Shown one piece after another: positions 23,117 through 35,300 of a DNA stretch of 64,000 bases; within the stretch, counting starts at the first letter, position 1; each line of letters begins with the position of its first letter. The stretch lies in the NCBI GenBank assembly GCA_963921425.1, contig OY992840.1, forward strand, positions 1,118,501 to 1,182,500, written 5' to 3'. Position numbers and translations under genes: made by a program. This DNA is from Dryas octopetala. Taxonomy: Eukaryota > Streptophyta > Magnoliopsida > Rosales > Rosaceae. A model generated the notes under the pieces. That model worked only from the letters and a program-made list of their open reading frames with translations. It made no database searches and was not told the DNA's origin.

Positions 23117-24693
23117 CACAAATTCAACCTAAAAAGATAGATTAAATTTAGACAAATTTATCTTGCAAGCGCATAGTTAGTTGATAGTATAGCAATATAT
23201 GCAAGCACAGGTTTGTTCCCACAGAAATTGAGAATAAATCCAATGGGAAAGAAGAGATAGATGGTGGAGAGAGAAAAGTAGGGGATTTTCCACACAAATT
23301 CGATTTTGGTTTTAAAAACAATTTATTAAAAACGAAAACTAAAAGAAAACAACTTTAAGAAAACGAAATTGAAATTAAGATTTTGAGCAAAATAATTGAA
23401 ATACCAAAGCATCAGATTCAACCATTAGTTCTCTTTATCATGCAATTAGAAGCAAGTAATCAATTCAACAAGTTAATTAATAAAGACTCCGTACTTAAGT
23501 TCTTGGTCCGACACTTTAGCCAAATTCCCTTACGTATGAATCCTATCCTTGGTCCGGCATAGGTCAAGTATTTTTAGGTGCAATTTATCTTGGGTCCAGC
23601 ATAAATCAAACACTAAAAATCCATTAATTAAGTTCGATGAAATTAGGAGTCATACAAATACACAATCCATGGACAAGTATCATGTAAATTTGCAATTCAC
23701 AATCTCGACGAGCAAACAAAATATGCAACTTGGTCCATCTACATACTTCACACAAATATTGTAGATGCAAATCTTAAAGATGATCAAGCAATATAATTAA
23801 ACATATAGAAACATTTCAATTAGAGATTATGAATTTGTTAATCAACTTATTAAAATTGAATACTTAAACATCCATCACATGAAAAATCAAACTAAGGCAT
23901 CCTCCTAACTTTGGCTGAAAGGCCTCGCTAGACATCGTCATAAGAACACAACAATAAAGCATGAAAAATAAATTACACCCTTTGTCCATGCCTTGGTTGT
24001 GCACTCTTTACAATCTCCTTCTTTGCAATTGTTGCTCTCCGTAAAAAATTGTGTCTTAAGCACACAACTAAGAGGAGTTTATATAGGCTCCCAATTTCTC
24101 CTAGGCGTGTGGCTCAATCTCCTTCTTTGGCTGGGAATTCTCTTTCCTAGCCTCTTTCTCTAATCCTACTTTGAATTGGAATTTGACCAAGAAAATCTCC
24201 CATTAATTTATGGGATCCATCCAAGCCCAGAGAACCTTCAGAAAATCTTCTTTAGAAAAATCCAAGCCCAAAGGTCCATTAGAAACTTCGATTAATTAGA
24301 CGATCATTTACCTCTCCAATTCCTGCGTAGAAAATTCCAGACTGAGCATCAGTTACTAATAATTCAATATCTTCTTATTCAGAGCTCGGAATCACGAACC
24401 GTAAAATTCTCCAGAAACTAGACATCCAGAGCTTTTCATCCATATATGGCTCACCATCTGGTTCGTCCTGAGCTGCTCTCGACAATTTATTCTAGTTGAC
24501 CTATTTGCACTGCCACTTTCCAGCACTTAGCATAAATTTCATCCAATTTCCTGAAAATTCTTCCTCAATCTCCTTTTGCCCTAATTGACATACAAATACA
24601 AAAAACGAAGGAAATGACTAGTAAACACAAGAAACTAAGCAAAATAGTTAAGGAAAAGATAATAAAATTAATGACTAATTAAGCACTTATCAC
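23117..24693 (-). mobile_element. Non-coding 1.6-kb insert in the copia fossil, 5-bp duplication TCAAT
   Basis: TCAAT at 23112-23116 and again at 24694-24698 brackets 1577 bp that interrupt the copia reverse-transcriptase region. On the minus strand the insert begins GTGATAAGTGCTTAATTAGT. It also holds the phrases CTTGCAAGCGCATAGTTAG and GGTTTGTTCCCACAGAAATTG (plus strand), which resemble sequence near the ends of some plant gypsy-type retroelements. A degenerate internal repeat built on CTTGGTCCGGCATA occurs at 23500-23620. There is no coding region and no internal long terminal repeat. It may be a solo LTR or a short non-coding retroelement; class unresolved. Confidence 0.6.
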
Positions 24694-25317
24694 TCAATCC
24701 CCAAAAAGTAATGGATGAGGCCCATGTCTTTCATCAGAAAAGCACGACCCAAAGTTTGAATGAAGCCAGCAATATGAGACGTACTATTACCTGTTATTAA
24801 GATATAATCAACATATATTAACAGGTAAAGTTGGACCGAACCATGAGAATAGACAAATAGAGAGTAGTCTACCAAGGATTCAGTAAAACCCAAATGCTCC
24901 AAATAATTCGAAAAACATTGAAACCAGGCCCTCGGGGCCTGCTTAAGCCCATAAAGTGATTGTCGTAACTGAAAAACATGATTTGTATATTAGGGATCAA
25001 CAAACCCAATAGGTTGGCGCATATATACATCCTCAGAAAGATAACTATGTAGGAATGCATTTTGGACATCTAATTCTCAAATAGTCCATTGATTGGTGAC
25101 TGCAAGAGCAAGAACAAACCACACAGTAGAATGGTAATAACAGGGCTAAAAGTCTCACCATAGTCCAATCTGGCCTGCTGATGAAAACCAGACTTCTTTT
25201 TTATTCGATAGACCTATTTATTGGGCAAGATATTCATGGACCGGTAAGGAGGCATAAGAACCCATGTCCCATCCCGCTGCAAAGCATTGAATTCATTAGC
25301 CATCGCCTTCCTCCACT

Positions 25318-26722
25318 CAAGGGCTGGGCTTGGGCTTTAATACACAAGCCCAAGGCCCGCCAAGCCCGCCCATCGGGCTTTGGCTTGCGGGCTTGGAGGG
25401 CCGAGCCGGGCTAGGCAACGGGCCCAAAGGCTATTTAAACACATATATATCTTCAATAAAAAAATATAGGATTTTGGCTATGTTGTGATTTGAACATGAG
25501 ACCTTACATAACAAACTTCAACTCTCAACCAACTGAGCTAACTAATTTATTTGTTAAGTTTGTGAATCATAACATATTTAATAGCTCTTTCGTTTGTTTA
25601 CTTCAATAAATTATTAATATGCTTATTAAGTTATTATATTATACTATTATATTAGTAATAGTGTAATACCATAAATAATAAACTTTTAAAATTATATATA
25701 ACATTACAACTATAATAAACATAAATGTACATATGTTTTATTATATATTTTATTCCATATTTTTATAAACAAACGATACAATAGTATTTTCAACGATATG
25801 AACCGTTCAAATTTTAGTTCCCCACTCAAAGATAATTCGGCCAAAAAATTAGCTCAATCGGAGATGTAAAAGTGACATAAGGTGGTCGAATTAATGAACG
25901 ATCATGATTTTTCTAATGATGAATTTCGATTTGGCCAATTTTTTGTAAGGATGATCTTTGACTATAAACATAGAAAATGAATGGGTCAGATTGTTGAAAT
26001 CACGTTGCGGTCTTCATAATTATGAAAACGACAAGGTTTCAACGGGAAAGTTATAAGAATTATACTCTTCAAGTGTATTTATATGTAGAAGCTCACATAT
26101 CGATCGTGTTTTCAACGATCCGAACCGTTCAAACTTTAGTTCCCCACTCAAAGAGAATCTTTGCAAAAAAATTAGCTCAATCGGAGATGTAAAAGTGACG
26201 TAACAGTGGTCGAATTAATGAATGATCGTGGTTTTTTTAATGATAATTGAACATTCAAACGGGTAGATGAATTCCAATTTAAGCCAATTTTTTGTAAGGA
26301 TGATCTTTGACTATCAACATATAAAATGAACAGTTCAAATCGTTGAATTAATGAACGATCGTGGTTTAATAACTTTAATTATAGCTGTATTATAAAAGTT
26401 TATTATAATAACTTTAATAACTATAGTTGTAAATTTGTAATGTTGATATAATTTTAAAAGTTCATTATTTATGGTATTACACAGTTTACACTATTACTAA
26501 TTACTAACATTATATGATTATAATATTATATAATAACTTAATAAGCATATTAATAATTTATTAAAGTATACAAATGAAAAACCTATTAAATATGTTCTGA
26601 TTCACTAATTAGACAAATAAACTAGTCAGCTCAGTTGATTGAGAGTTGAAGTTTGTTCCATGAGGTCTCATGTTCGATTCACAACATAGCCAAAATCCTA
26701 TATTTTTTTTATTGAAGATATG
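25318..26722. mobile_element. Foldback element with about 290-bp inverted arms containing tRNA-like modules
   Basis: The left arm (25446-25735) and right arm (about 26400-26722) are inverted copies. Both contain, in opposite orientations, a tRNA-like stretch with TAGCTCAGTTGGTTGAGAG and GTCTCATGTTCAAATC, resembling Pol III boxes A and B. Between the arms an imperfect direct repeat with a period of about 321 bp begins TTTTCAACGATATGAACCGT at 25787 and recurs at 26108. A GC-rich leader at 25318-25430 is built of GGGCTTGGGCTT-type palindromes. It has no coding region and sits in the copia fossil. Exact ends and target duplication are not fixed; Mutator-like foldback is the best guess. Confidence 0.7.
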
Positions 26723-27849
26723 GTGGAGAAGACGTAGGCGATGGAGGGGACACCGCCGTAACTGGTGGAGAAGGACTGGGTGTAGAAGATGATAACAGAA
26801 CGGTAGGCTGCGAAGCAGGAACCTACAAAGAAACTGGACTGCCAGGCACATGTATGTGTGGCATAGGCGTGGGCATAGGCTGCAAGGGCTTGGAGGGCTG
26901 TGTGATGACTTGAAGAAACATATCTGGATTTGTAGGTGAAGAAGACACCCCCTTGGGCGAATGAGTAATGGTTCCGTGGAATGGGAAATCTGTTTCATCA
27001 AAAAGAACATGCTTGGACAGAAAAATTCTACTCGTAGAAGAATCTAGACATCTATAACCAAGTTGAATGAATAGCCCAATAAAACACATTTAGTGGAGCG
27101 AAACTGTAACTTATGAGAACTAAAATCATACTGGGGTTCTTTATGAAATAATTTAAAATAGGACGAAACCATGTTAAGTGTCCGGGAGGAAATGCGATTG
27201 ATAAGATAAATAGCCATATGAAAAGCCTCAGCCCAATAAGGAGGAGGCATGGAAGCACGGGCGAGTAAAGTAAGCCTAGTGTCAACAATGTGATGATTCT
27301 TTCGCTCTGCGATCCCATTTTGTTCAGTAAAACAGGAGACCCCATTAAAGCAATCTATCCCCCTTGTTGTGTATTAAACTTTGCAGGAGCAGTGGCAGCA
27401 CCATTCAAAGCAAGTCCGAAAATAAACATTGAATCTAAGGTAAATTCGACCCACATTGACACAATTATTCAGCAGAATAACTTTTCGAATATATGTTTGC
27501 AAACCATAGGGGAACAGACAACTAAGATTGAAGAGGCTTTGGCTGAGGCATTTCCTAAAAAGGAAACAATCAAGCTGGGAACAACAACTGAACAGTTGAT
27601 ATTCAAACCACCACTTGAGATGAGTGAATCATTTATGCTAAAAGCTTCTAATGATGATCTTATAGATCAAATTTCTAACAGGTTGGCAGGGATTAAGATC
27701 CAAGAAAAGTCCAAAGGGTCTGATGCTACAACAAGGAATTCTTCAAAAGAAGGCAGCTCAACGGCTAGGCCATCTATTAATGTTATGGCACATGAGGATT
27801 CAGAGATAGAAGAAATTGAAGAGGCCTTTAGACACTACAGCAAAATGGA

Positions 27850-28205
27850 GCTTCCACGGCGGGCGTTGCATGCCGTAAATTGATATTTACGGCGTGCCGC
27901 TGTGTGCCGTTGAAGCGCATGCCATGAAAAGTCTATACTTATAATGGCGTGCAATGTAAGCCGTAAATATAAACAAAACACGTCATAAATAAAGATCTTT
28001 CACGTTTATAATCTTGCTTCTTTTCTTTCCCACCATTTCCCAACAACCAAACGATGACAATTTACGACATGATCTGCACGCCGTAATTAGTCTACATATT
28101 ACGGCTTACATTTGCACGCCGTCTTTCAGTTATTTACGACATGATCTGCACGCCGTAATTATTCTACATATTACGGCTTACATTTTGCACGCCGTCTTTG
28201 AGTTA
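27850..28205. repeat. Subterminal repeats of CACTA 2, left end
   Basis: The motifs are GCATGCCGTAAAT, GCACGCCGTAATTA and ACGGCGTGC. Two about 72-bp tandem units (28061-28131 and 28132-28204) each read TTACGACATGATCTGCACGC and end GCACGCCGTCTTT. The right-end counterpart is 40505-40745. Confidence 0.85.
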
Positions 28206-29817
28206 TTTTTTTTTTTTTTGCTTATTTATACATATGCAACTTAATTTCTATCTAGCTTCATACACCTGCCATTTAATTTTACCAAATAAAATACTGCATC
28301 AAGATAAATGTAAGAGAAATACACACTTCATTGAAATTATGGTAATCAATTCCAAATACAAAGTCACATTTTTAAGAGTTAGAAATTAAAGAGTAAATAA
28401 CAAAATGCAAGCCAAAACAAGATATATTTCATAAGTACCAAGAGTTCCTAACTATATATGCTGCCCTGATTGATATAAAAAAAGGTGCAATAAACTAGCC
28501 TCCCATACAGCCATATATTGGATCCACCAACAAAATGTTGACATTCCCTTTAACTACTCTAGGAACCTCATCTCGTACCTGAAAATAATTATTAGAATAG
28601 TGAGAAGTTTAGCATAATGTATGACATCAGGTAATAAAAATTAAGTTTAGACTTGAAAGGAAAAATTAAGTAAATCCATGCTCCAACCCCAATTAGCTGT
28701 AGTACTCAGTTATGATTAATACATTTGGAAACAAATGCAGTGCCAAAAAGAAAATTGGTTAATCTAGAAACATATCATTGTGGCACTTGATATTTTATCA
28801 GTAATGGATCCTATAAATGAAAGAAAGATGTTCCAGTAGTTAGTAAGAACATCATCTCAACCAAATATACCACAGCTTGAGCAAATATGCATAACAATCA
28901 TGAAAAACAATCTATTCAAAACAAAAGTCAAAGATTATGCAGCCAAACCCAAGAAAGATAGAAAACAAAAAGATAAGGCAAAAGAAAAAAACCCATAATT
29001 GATGAACTTGTAGCCAAACTCAAAATTAAGTGTAATTAGAACCAAATCTACAAGCAGCTCAAATAGAAAGTTGAAAATTATTGCTTCCATCTCCTGGACA
29101 TCAGCCAAAGTAAAAACATATGAATGTAATACAGGGACTTGTATTTAGTTTCACTGAATCTAAAAATCAATTTGGCATGCATCCCCCGATACACAAAAAA
29201 CAGATGAATGTAATACAGGGAAACAGATGAAATTGATATTTAGCTTCAATAATACATGAACTTGTGTTTACTTCTCAAATATGCAGCCCCCTTCATCGCC
29301 CATTCACTTTGCCTCCATGCCATCATTAGCTCAGGTTTTGAAGTAGGTAGAGGATGCAGTAAGAGACAATGAGATGAACATGGTACTTTATTATTTAAAT
29401 TGCAGTGAGAATTGACAAGAATCTGAGCAAGCGTTTGGGGCAAGGAGTTTTGCCAAATGAATTTATAAGAAAATAAAGCTCTAGTTTTAAAAATAAAATA
29501 AAATTGACCAATAGTTTGTGAAGGGGTGATTTTTTGGATTTTATAGAGATCCTATTATTGAAAGATTACTCAATTGGATTGGAGTTTATAAATAAAATTG
29601 AAATTATAAACTTTGGTGTTAAATTACTGTTTTAAATTGCAAAATTATATGGGTATGGTGAAATAGAATTGGTTCAAAGTCTGTACGCAATAATTAATGC
29701 ATGTGTATGCAAAAGCTAAAGCTTGGTATTATCACATATCATCCTATCTTACAACATTCCATAAAGCTATTAAGTAAATTAAGTAAAGAAAAAAGAATGT
29801 ACCTCTAAAATGTGAGA
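28206..29817. other. AT-rich interior of CACTA 2
   Basis: No coding region recognised. It lies downstream (3') of the minus-strand Ptta/En/Spm gene. A 31-base phrase around AATGTAATACAGGGA recurs near 29125 and 29208. Confidence 0.5.
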
Positions 29818-31798
29818 CTAATATACTTTGATATACTTTATTGGCCACGCAATTGTACTTCCTAATGCTTCACGAAGAAGAAAGAACTCACGTGTTGGTC
29901 GATATAGAGCCACACTATCATCTAACACATCATTCACCCAAACTTTCCAGCACTCATGGCCAAGAGGCACATGATGGACCAATATAGTGGGATCCTTGGA
30001 TGCAATTTCACCAATTGCAACAACTTTATTTGTCCCAAGCCAACTTAACAACTTGCACTTTGTATTCTCAGGATGATCAGAACATAGAACAGCTGCATTT
30101 TCCTTTTGTTTGCTTTGTGCTGTATTAGTTGCAGAATGTTGAACACTTGGATTTGTTGTCTGTTTTCTTTGTGATGCCTCATTAGCAGAATGTTGAACAC
30201 TTGTGTTTTCTTTTTGCTGTAACAATGCTTAAGACATCAATTAAACCAAATTTTAACACAAATCTAATATGAACAAAATGAAATCATTATGTTTATCCTC
30301 ATTACTTACAGTGTTAATCCCTCCTTTGTCTAACTTAGAAATAAGATCTCGCATCTAATTTTTCAAGTCCTGCATCTCATTCTCCAATTTATTGAACTTA
30401 TCACGCATATGTGTTTGACCTTCCACCTTTGAAATGGTTGCCCCAAATCCAAGCCCTCTTAGTCTTCCTCGTGGGTCAGGACCAAGTACTTTTGTAAGGG
30501 CATCATCTTTAATAGAGCATTTCTCCAAGTCTGCTGCCTTGTATTTTTTCACTTTTTGCTTCAAGTACATAATTGAAAATATAAATATAAATAGAAAAAT
30601 AAAAATTTAACCATAAACATAAAAGTATACAGCAGATAATTTTTCACCACTATCTCTGGATCCTCAACTTCTTCATCCTCATTATTTTTCTTCGTTTCAT
30701 AACCACGGATCCAGACATCAACCCTTGAAATTGCATCTGGTGTTTCACTTTCTTGTCGCTATAAAATAACAAGTAGAGATCAACTAATGCTAATATTACA
30801 TTGCAGACTTTCTCACAGGACAAAATTCATATGAAATTAAAAAAGATTTTACCATTTCCTCTTCCAAACGAGCAAAGCTTTTACGGCTTGTCCTATGCAC
30901 TAAAGTTTGTTTTGCCCTCATCCTTTTAAATCTTTCACATTTTTCCTATGAAAAAAATATATAAATAACTAGTTAGTATAAAAAAAACAAATAGAATGTT
31001 GGAGAATATTGGCTGAAAACAGTAGATAGCCCACAAGTATACTTGAAAGAAAATGTCAAAAACCATTACCCTGAATGTTGTAGAGGTTCGTTTTTTGACA
31101 AAAGATTGCCATTTCTCCATGGAGTGAATGTTATCTGGTTTGAGGAGGGCAGCAGCACGTTGTAGGCCGACCACTTTAGCTTGCTGCATCACTTCTTTAA
31201 TTAATAAGGATCGAAAATCTCTCCAATGCTTCTTCAACTTTTGAAATGTATATTTCTTGTGGCATTCCTCAATAGCGACTTTTTGCTGCACCAAAAAAAA
31301 AATGTATACAAAGTAAAATTAGAGTGAAATTATAGATAAATTATTCAATGTGAATGTGGGAAATATATTTCTCTACAATACCGTGATATGCTCCCATATT
31401 TGATTTCTAAATTCTTGTGAAAGGTTCTTCCAATTCTCCAATGTCACTGGCAGTAGCTCTCTTGCTGTGGTACCAAGGAATGAAGCAAATTTTGCTACAT
31501 CACCTCTATATGGTTGGCCAGAATAATTGAACTCCACTATAAGACGAGACGTTTTTGCTTTTCCTTTGCTAAGATTCACCATTTTTGTCTTTCCCCTAGG
31601 CTTTTTCTTTGATATTTCAGGGTTAGATTCATCTTGAATTTATGGATTATTAGGTACTTCATTAGGTGAAACCGTTAGTGGAGAATTAGACCCTCCACCT
31701 GATATTCGTAAGGGTTCATTCCCTTGTTGCATGGCTGCAGCTATAGCAGCTAACTGTTGCTTTTTCCCTCTCTTAGCTCCTTTTTTTGAAGACTTCAT
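29818..31798 (-). pseudogene. Ptta/En/Spm-type transposon gene of CACTA 2
   Basis: The gene runs from an ATG at 31798 (MKSSKKGAKRGKKQQ) through several exons. These lie near 31383-31798 (FNYSGQPYRGDVAKFASFLG), 31075-31284 (KKHWRDFRSLLIKEVMQQAK), 30850-30945 (RTSRKSFARLEEEM), 30660-30760, 30355-30560 (LGPDPRGRLRGLGFGATISK) and 29818-30220 (GHECWKVWVNDVLDDSVALY), ending at a stop at 29818. The Pro/Gly-rich glycine loop and the C-terminal block are those of plant Ptta/En/Spm proteins. A TAA at 31640-31642 interrupts the first exon after 52 codons. Another Met downstream (31582) could restart. Exon borders other than the start and stop are approximate. Confidence 0.7.
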
Positions 31799-32369
31799 AG
31801 AACATACAAAAAAAATTTATAAGAATAACAAGCCCAACAAATAAAAAAGTTTATAAGAATAACAAGCACAACAAATAAAAAAATTGTTTTAAAAAAACAT
31901 AATTTGAAATGTATATGACATATTAAATGAGAAATAGGTCGAAGCTTACTTCCCCAGCCATTACTTAAGACCTTAAACAAGTCTGACCTGCAGTGCACAA
32001 TGTAGGTCCAATTAGCAATGGCAAATGTAATATAAACAAAAATTATTAGAGGTATATATGCAAATGAAAGAAAGCTACAGGGAAGTATATATACAAATGA
32101 AAGAAAGCCACAGGAACCCAGAAAGAAAGCTATAGGAAGTAGCTCATGCACGCTCTGTTACTAGTGTCACTCTTCATTATCACTCTGTTAAGCAAACAAA
32201 AATTATTAGAGGTATATAAACAAAAATTTGTAAAACAATAATATATGCAATTAAATGAAACCAATAGACCAATAATTCACGATTATAATTACCGAATTAT
32301 AAGTCATGTCCTCACAATCATGTCTAACATAATCTTCATCATCAAGGTTTAGGTCAAGTCGAGAGACAT

Positions 32370-35300
32370 CTACTGGTGCAGATGGCGTGTAATCATTCTC
32401 ATCAGCATTTTCAAACTCATAAAAACCTCTTGGTGGTGCCTTAGTACAACATACCAGTTGGACGTATCATTCTCTCTTGAGTAAAACACTTGCTTTGCTT
32501 GTGATGCCAATATAAATGGATCTTTCTCAAATTGATGTTGCCCTTGGTGGAGATTAACCAATGTAAACCCATCTTCAATCTTGACACCATTTCTTATATT
32601 TGCCCAATCACAATGAAAGATAGGGAATTTATAATGGCTATAGTTTAGCAAAATAATTTCATTTATAACACCAAAGTATGGTATTTTTCCAAGAATATGT
32701 GAAGTGTCTCTTGCACTTGCTCAACACATTGTATCTGCTTCAATGGAAACCCCACTATTCTGTGTGCTTTTCTCAGCATTCCTTGTGTGAAATCGATTTC
32801 CATTAACAATATAACCAGAAAATGATTCAACATAGTTCAGAGGCCCACATGCAATCCACCTCAGCATATGTGACATTTCACTACTACCACTTTTTTTCAC
32901 TTTATTTGATAGCCATGCACTGAAAGTATCTATATATCTCTTAAGTTCCTCTAAATGCATGCTGTACAGGAAATTTAGACTGTGAGTAACAACAATATAA
33001 ACCAATACAACTCACTGCCACAAATGTTAATTTTACTTACTCTTTGTATGGTTTTACTTCTGAAATATTGAACAAAACATAACGATGAGCAATTTCTAGC
33101 ATGTCAGAATTCATTGTCTTCAACTTTCCATAACCAATTGGGCGTCCTTCTACTATTTTTTCATCTTCAAAATCCTCATTGCGCGCGTCTATGTTGAACA
33201 CCTATTTCAGCTGCTTGTTTCATGTATCCACTACAAAACCGTGTGATCTCTTCAGCTAAATATTTTTCAGCTATGCATCCCTCAGGTCTTGAACGATTTT
33301 TAACATAGCTTTTTAGTACCTTCATAAACCTAAATCACAAGAAAAAGTCATACTAAAAATTATAATTAATATTAACTTCGGTTATAATTAATAAAGTACA
33401 TTGCGAATGTCACCTTTCAAATGGGTACATCCAACGAAAATGAACAGGGCCACCAATCCTAGCTTCTTGTCCAAGGTGAATGACTAAATGAACCATAATA
33501 TCAAAGAAGGATGGAGGAAAAAACCTTTCAAACATGCACAAAGTCTCTGCAACATCATCTTCAAGTTTTTCTAATTTATTTTTATCAATCACCCTTTGAC
33601 ATACTTCATTGAAAAATGCACATAATCTGAATATTGCAACCCTTGGTCCCTTTGGCAAAAGTCCTCTTAATGCTACTGACAACACTTGTTGTATTAGGAC
33701 ATGACAATCATGAGACTTGAGACTTAAAATCTTGCAATCTTGCAATGACACACGATTTGAAATGTTGGAGCTATAACCATCTGGTAATGTCAAATTTAAT
33801 AGTCTTTTACAGAAAACTTGTTTCTCTTTTTTGGATAAGACATATGATGCAGTTGCACAAAGAAAACCAGCCCCATCATTTTTTGGATGTAGTTCTTTTC
33901 TTATGCCCATCTCTTCCAAATCTTTACGAGAATTTAAGCTATCTTTTGTCTTGCCTTTCATATTCAAGAGAGTACCAATAATTCAACAACAAAAACTATG
34001 AAGTATTTTTAAAATTTAATAAAAATAAAGGGGAAAGCGACAAACCTCCCAATATGGTAACTCAAAAAAAATCGACTTCTTCTTCCATGGCCAAATAGGA
34101 CTTCTATCTTTCTTCATCTTTTTGTTTCTCTTATTCTTCGACTTTCCCCAATCATTTTCAAAATTCTCGACAAACTGATGAATATCTGAACCAGTTAATG
34201 TTCTAGGCTTCCCGTCCATGTTCTTTAGTTCCATCAAACCAATCTTTTTTAACCCGAAATGGGTGATTGTGTGGAAGAAACCTTCTGTGACCCATATATG
34301 CAAATTTTTTACTACAATTCAGCCATTTTGAACATGTGTCATGTAACGACCCGACCCAAATTTTCACTAGAAATTTAAATTTTTATTTAAATATTTTTTT
34401 TTTATAGGTCTTTAAAGAATGTTGATTTGTATTTTAAAGAATGTTGAGATTTATTGGAAAATAAAAAGGGCTGTGATTTAAATTTTTATTTTTGTTTTAA
34501 TTTGGGGTTTGACCCAAAATTGACTTTTAAAATAAATGAGATTTCGATTTTGACTTCGGGTCCGTTAGATAGGTTTCGATCCCCCGAGTTCATAGACACG
34601 TAGCACGCTTCGATCCAAGTTACGGTTTGAAAGTTATGGGCGTTTAAAACGAGGGGCAATTTCGTAAAATGGACAAATTGGGTTTAAAAATCAGATTTTT
34701 TTTCTAGAAGATTCTCTCTCTCTCTCTAGAATATTCTCTCTCCCTCTATTTATCCTCTCTCCCCGCACCCTCTCTCCCCATTTCTTTCCTCTCTCCCGCA
34801 CCCCCTCCCCGGCGCCCACAACCCAGCAGCCACCACCTTCGCCGTCGACCGCCCCTCGCCGGCCAGCCTCACCAGCGTGACCCCACCCCACCGCGCCGAA
34901 CACCCCCCCGGCCTTCTCTCTCCCCGAGTTCTCTCTCTCTTCTCTCTCCTTTGCGCACGGCCAACCCAGCCACTTTCGGCGGCTGTCCCATCGACCCCGA
35001 CCCCCGGCGACCTCCCCCGTCGGCCGATCAGCTCGGCCCGACCCTCCTCCAGCCAGCCCAGCTCCCACACGCGCGAGAACGAGGCCAGAGGAAGCCCAGC
35101 CCGCCGCCACTGCTCGCTGGATTCCGGCCAAATCTCAGCCCATTTCATCCCTATTTTTGGTGAGATTTCTTCCTCTTCCTTTGGGTTTTCATTTTCCTAA
35201 TTGATGTTGATTAATTTCCAGTACATAGGAATTGGAAATTTCTGGGTTTTGAAGCCATTTCGGGTTGTTCTTTAATTTTCGGACTAGAGGGCTGTTTTTG

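Larger units (their letters stand above)
16140..27329 (-). mobile_element. Ty1/copia retrotransposon fossil, split by three later insertions
   Basis: Pieces of one minus-strand pol gene lie in order. Integrase C-terminal region is at about 26723-27329 (EAFHMAIYLINRISSRTLN, VLLGYS). Start of reverse transcriptase is near 25260-25317 (WRKAMANEFNALQRDGTWVL). The palm with the YVDYILITG motif is at 24694-25150. The C-terminal linker is at 22750-23116 (YRSTVGALQYLTLTRPDIAF). RNase H is at about 16250-16518 (TGGFSIYLG, ISWSSKKQG, EVEYHQLAY). An LTR-like remnant follows at about 16140-16230 (TATTATCTATTCTATAAATA). The gag end is lost at the junction with the caulimovirid fossil. The insertions are a CACTA element, a 1.6-kb non-coding insert and a foldback element. 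It is broken, with several disabling changes, and looks old. Confidence 0.85.

Noticed and set aside
23500-23640. CRISPR-like spaced repeats (CTTGGTCCGGCATA)
   Set aside because: Three degenerate units in a plant retroelement-like insert; spacing and identity do not fit a CRISPR array.
25500-25590. Possible tRNA gene in the foldback arms
   Set aside because: tRNA-like boxes without a full cloverleaf, and the same sequence is mirrored in the other arm.
27284-27345. A gene fused across the copia and caulimovirid junction
   Set aside because: Open frames cross the junction by chance on opposite strands; the two sides belong to different elements.
34691-35200. Overlapping open frames of 107-146 codons on both strands
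   Set aside because: GC- and CT-rich low-complexity sequence inside the solo-LTR-like insert; no domain and no splice or homology support.
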